Part shown: positions 63,236-64,000 of the stretch, piece by piece
Layout of the letters: each line of letters begins with the position of its first letter
How positions within the stretch are numbered: position 1 is the stretch's first letter
Origin: Lachnospiraceae bacterium GAM79
GTDB taxonomy: Bacteria; Bacillota; Clostridia; Lachnospirales; Lachnospiraceae
DNA length: 64,000 bases
Reading direction: 5' to 3'
Assembly: GCA_020735665.1 (NCBI GenBank)
Contig: CP085928.1
Span: 496,001-560,000, forward strand
Translations under genes and position numbers: made by a program
The notes under the pieces: model-generated
Database searches by the model: none
Seen by the model: the letters and a program-made list of their open reading frames with translations, nothing else
What the model was told of the DNA's origin: nothing

Positions 63236-64000
63236 ATGGCAAGAGAAAAGAAACCGGTACACAAAGTACAAATGACCGAAGAAAAAAGAAACATCATTCG
63301 TCAGCTCCTTGAAGAGTATGACATTGAATCCGCGCAGGACATTCAAGATGCCTTGAAAGATCTGCTTGGCGGAACCATCAAAGAAATGATGGAAGCTGAA
63401 ATGGACGATCATTTTGGATACTCCAAATCTGAACGCTCAGACAGCGACGACTACCGTAACGGCTATAAGACCAAACGGGTAAACAGTAGCTATGGAAGTA
63501 TGAAAATCGAAGTTCCACAGGATCGTAAATCTACCTTTGAGCCACAAGTGGTAAAGAAACGTCAAAAAGACATTTCAGACATTGATCAAAAGATTATTTC
63601 AATGTATGCCAAAGGTATGACTACCCGGCAAATATCAGATACACTGGAGGATATCTATGGATTTGAAGCGTCAGAAGGCTTTATTTCAGATGTAACCGAC
63701 AAAATCATGCCACAGATTGAAGATTGGCAGAACCGACCGCTTTCAGAAGTTTATTCGGTTCTTTACATTGATGCAATCCACTATTCTGTCCGCGATAATG
63801 GCGTTATCCGAAAACTAGCAGCCTATGTTATCCTGGGAATCAATCAGGATGGTTACAAGGAAGTTTTAACCATTGAAGTAGGGAAAAACGAAAGTTCAAA
63901 ATACTGGCTTTCTGTTTTGAATGGTCTGAAAAATCGTGGGGTTAAGGATATTTTGATCATTTGTGCAGATGGACTGACAGGCATTAAAGAAGCAATCGCT
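63236..64000 (+). CDS. IS256-family transposase (partial at window end)
   Basis: DDE-type mutator transposase, the first 255 residues visible with no stop. ATG 63236 follows AGGAGG. Signs: EMMEAEMDDHFGYSKSER, RNGYKTKRVNS, and the two catalytic Asp in VLYIDAIHYSVR and IICADGLTG. It is intact as far as it can be seen, so the element could be active. The preceding hairpin covers its ribosome site. Confidence 0.9.
   Translation, partial: MAREKKPVHKVQMTEEKRNIIRQLLEEYDIESAQDIQDALKDLLGGTIKEMMEAEMDDHFGYSKSERSDSDDYRNGYKTKRVNSSYGSMKIEVPQDRKSTFEPQVVKKRQKDISDIDQKIISMYAKGMTTRQISDTLEDIYGFEASEGFISDVTDKIMPQIEDWQNRPLSEVYSVLYIDAIHYSVRDNGVIRKLAAYVILGINQDGYKEVLTIEVGKNESSKYWLSVLNGLKNRGVKDILIICADGLTGIKEAIA

Larger units (their letters stand above)
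63157..64000 (+). mobile_element. IS256-family insertion sequence (window edge)
   Basis: The left end begins around GAGCCTGTGAAAG (63157) inside istA and carries the transposase. The right end lies outside the window. Confidence 0.75.

Overview
The window looks like a chromosomal segment of a gut Firmicute of the Lachnospiraceae (Coprococcus/Roseburia-like). The basis is a moderate-to-low GC content, AAGGAG-type ribosome binding sites, Firmicute-like promoters, intrinsic terminators, and a fermentative gene set: [FeFe]-hydrogenase maturases, pyruvate formate-lyase with its activase, and an ATP-dependent PEP carboxykinase. The genus is an inference. No rRNA, tRNA or CRISPR array was recognised.

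Region 1 (0-38 kb) is mostly core chromosome. It holds purC; a secreted repeat-bearing polysaccharide deacetylase; MATE, NSS and ZIP transporters; hydG-hydF; glutamine-dependent NAD synthetase; and a Nat-type ABC exporter. An exopolysaccharide control module follows (PHP-type tyrosine phosphatase, LCP ligase, Wzz-like activator, BY-kinase) without glycosyltransferases beside it. Then come a secreted Ig-like protein, a FeoA-FeoB fusion, pckA, HAD phosphatases, and pflB...pflA. The pfl genes are separated by a 74-bp x3 tandem repeat, and pflA is followed by a ~160-bp element with 27-bp inverted arms. After that come a Crp/Fnr regulator facing a ferredoxin-like protein, a TetR regulator and methyltransferase that share an ATAACA-NN-TGTTAT operator, and a 1004-residue c-di-GMP protein with GGDEF and HD-GYP domains. 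Several small membrane proteins are also present.

Region 2 (38-54.2 kb) is a defence-rich accessory block. It starts with a DUF4186 protein, a Fic protein whose promoter carries repeated ATTNSCTTAATT boxes, and a very AT-rich 1235-residue STAND-type NTPase. Next is an integrated island of about 10.5 kb. It carries a LlaJI/McrBC-like restriction system with a D12-class adenine methyltransferase, a zinc-ribbon protein, a phage capsid remnant, Tn916-type excisionase and integrase genes, and a two-gene module (DUF2806-like plus endonuclease/exonuclease/phosphatase). Both ends of the island carry clusters of ACTACTAA boxes, and a 31-bp near-repeat of the 5' end of a low-molecular-weight tyrosine phosphatase gene marks the boundaries.

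Region 3 (54-59 kb) returns to core genes: the phosphatase, an EAL phosphodiesterase with a dead GGDEF domain, a YbaK-like deacylase, an RlmD-type methyltransferase and a TraX-family membrane protein.

Region 4 (59-64 kb) is a graveyard of mobile DNA. It contains a direct-repeat scar, a decapitated XRE regulator fused to an ICE-type coiled-coil protein, an IS256-type remnant, a BspA-like leucine-rich repeat protein, and an IS21 istA cut by an IS256-family element that runs off the window. The best candidates for undescribed biology are the DUF2806+EEP pair, the STAND NTPase, the 31.2-kb inverted-repeat RNA/MITE, and the Fic autoregulation boxes.
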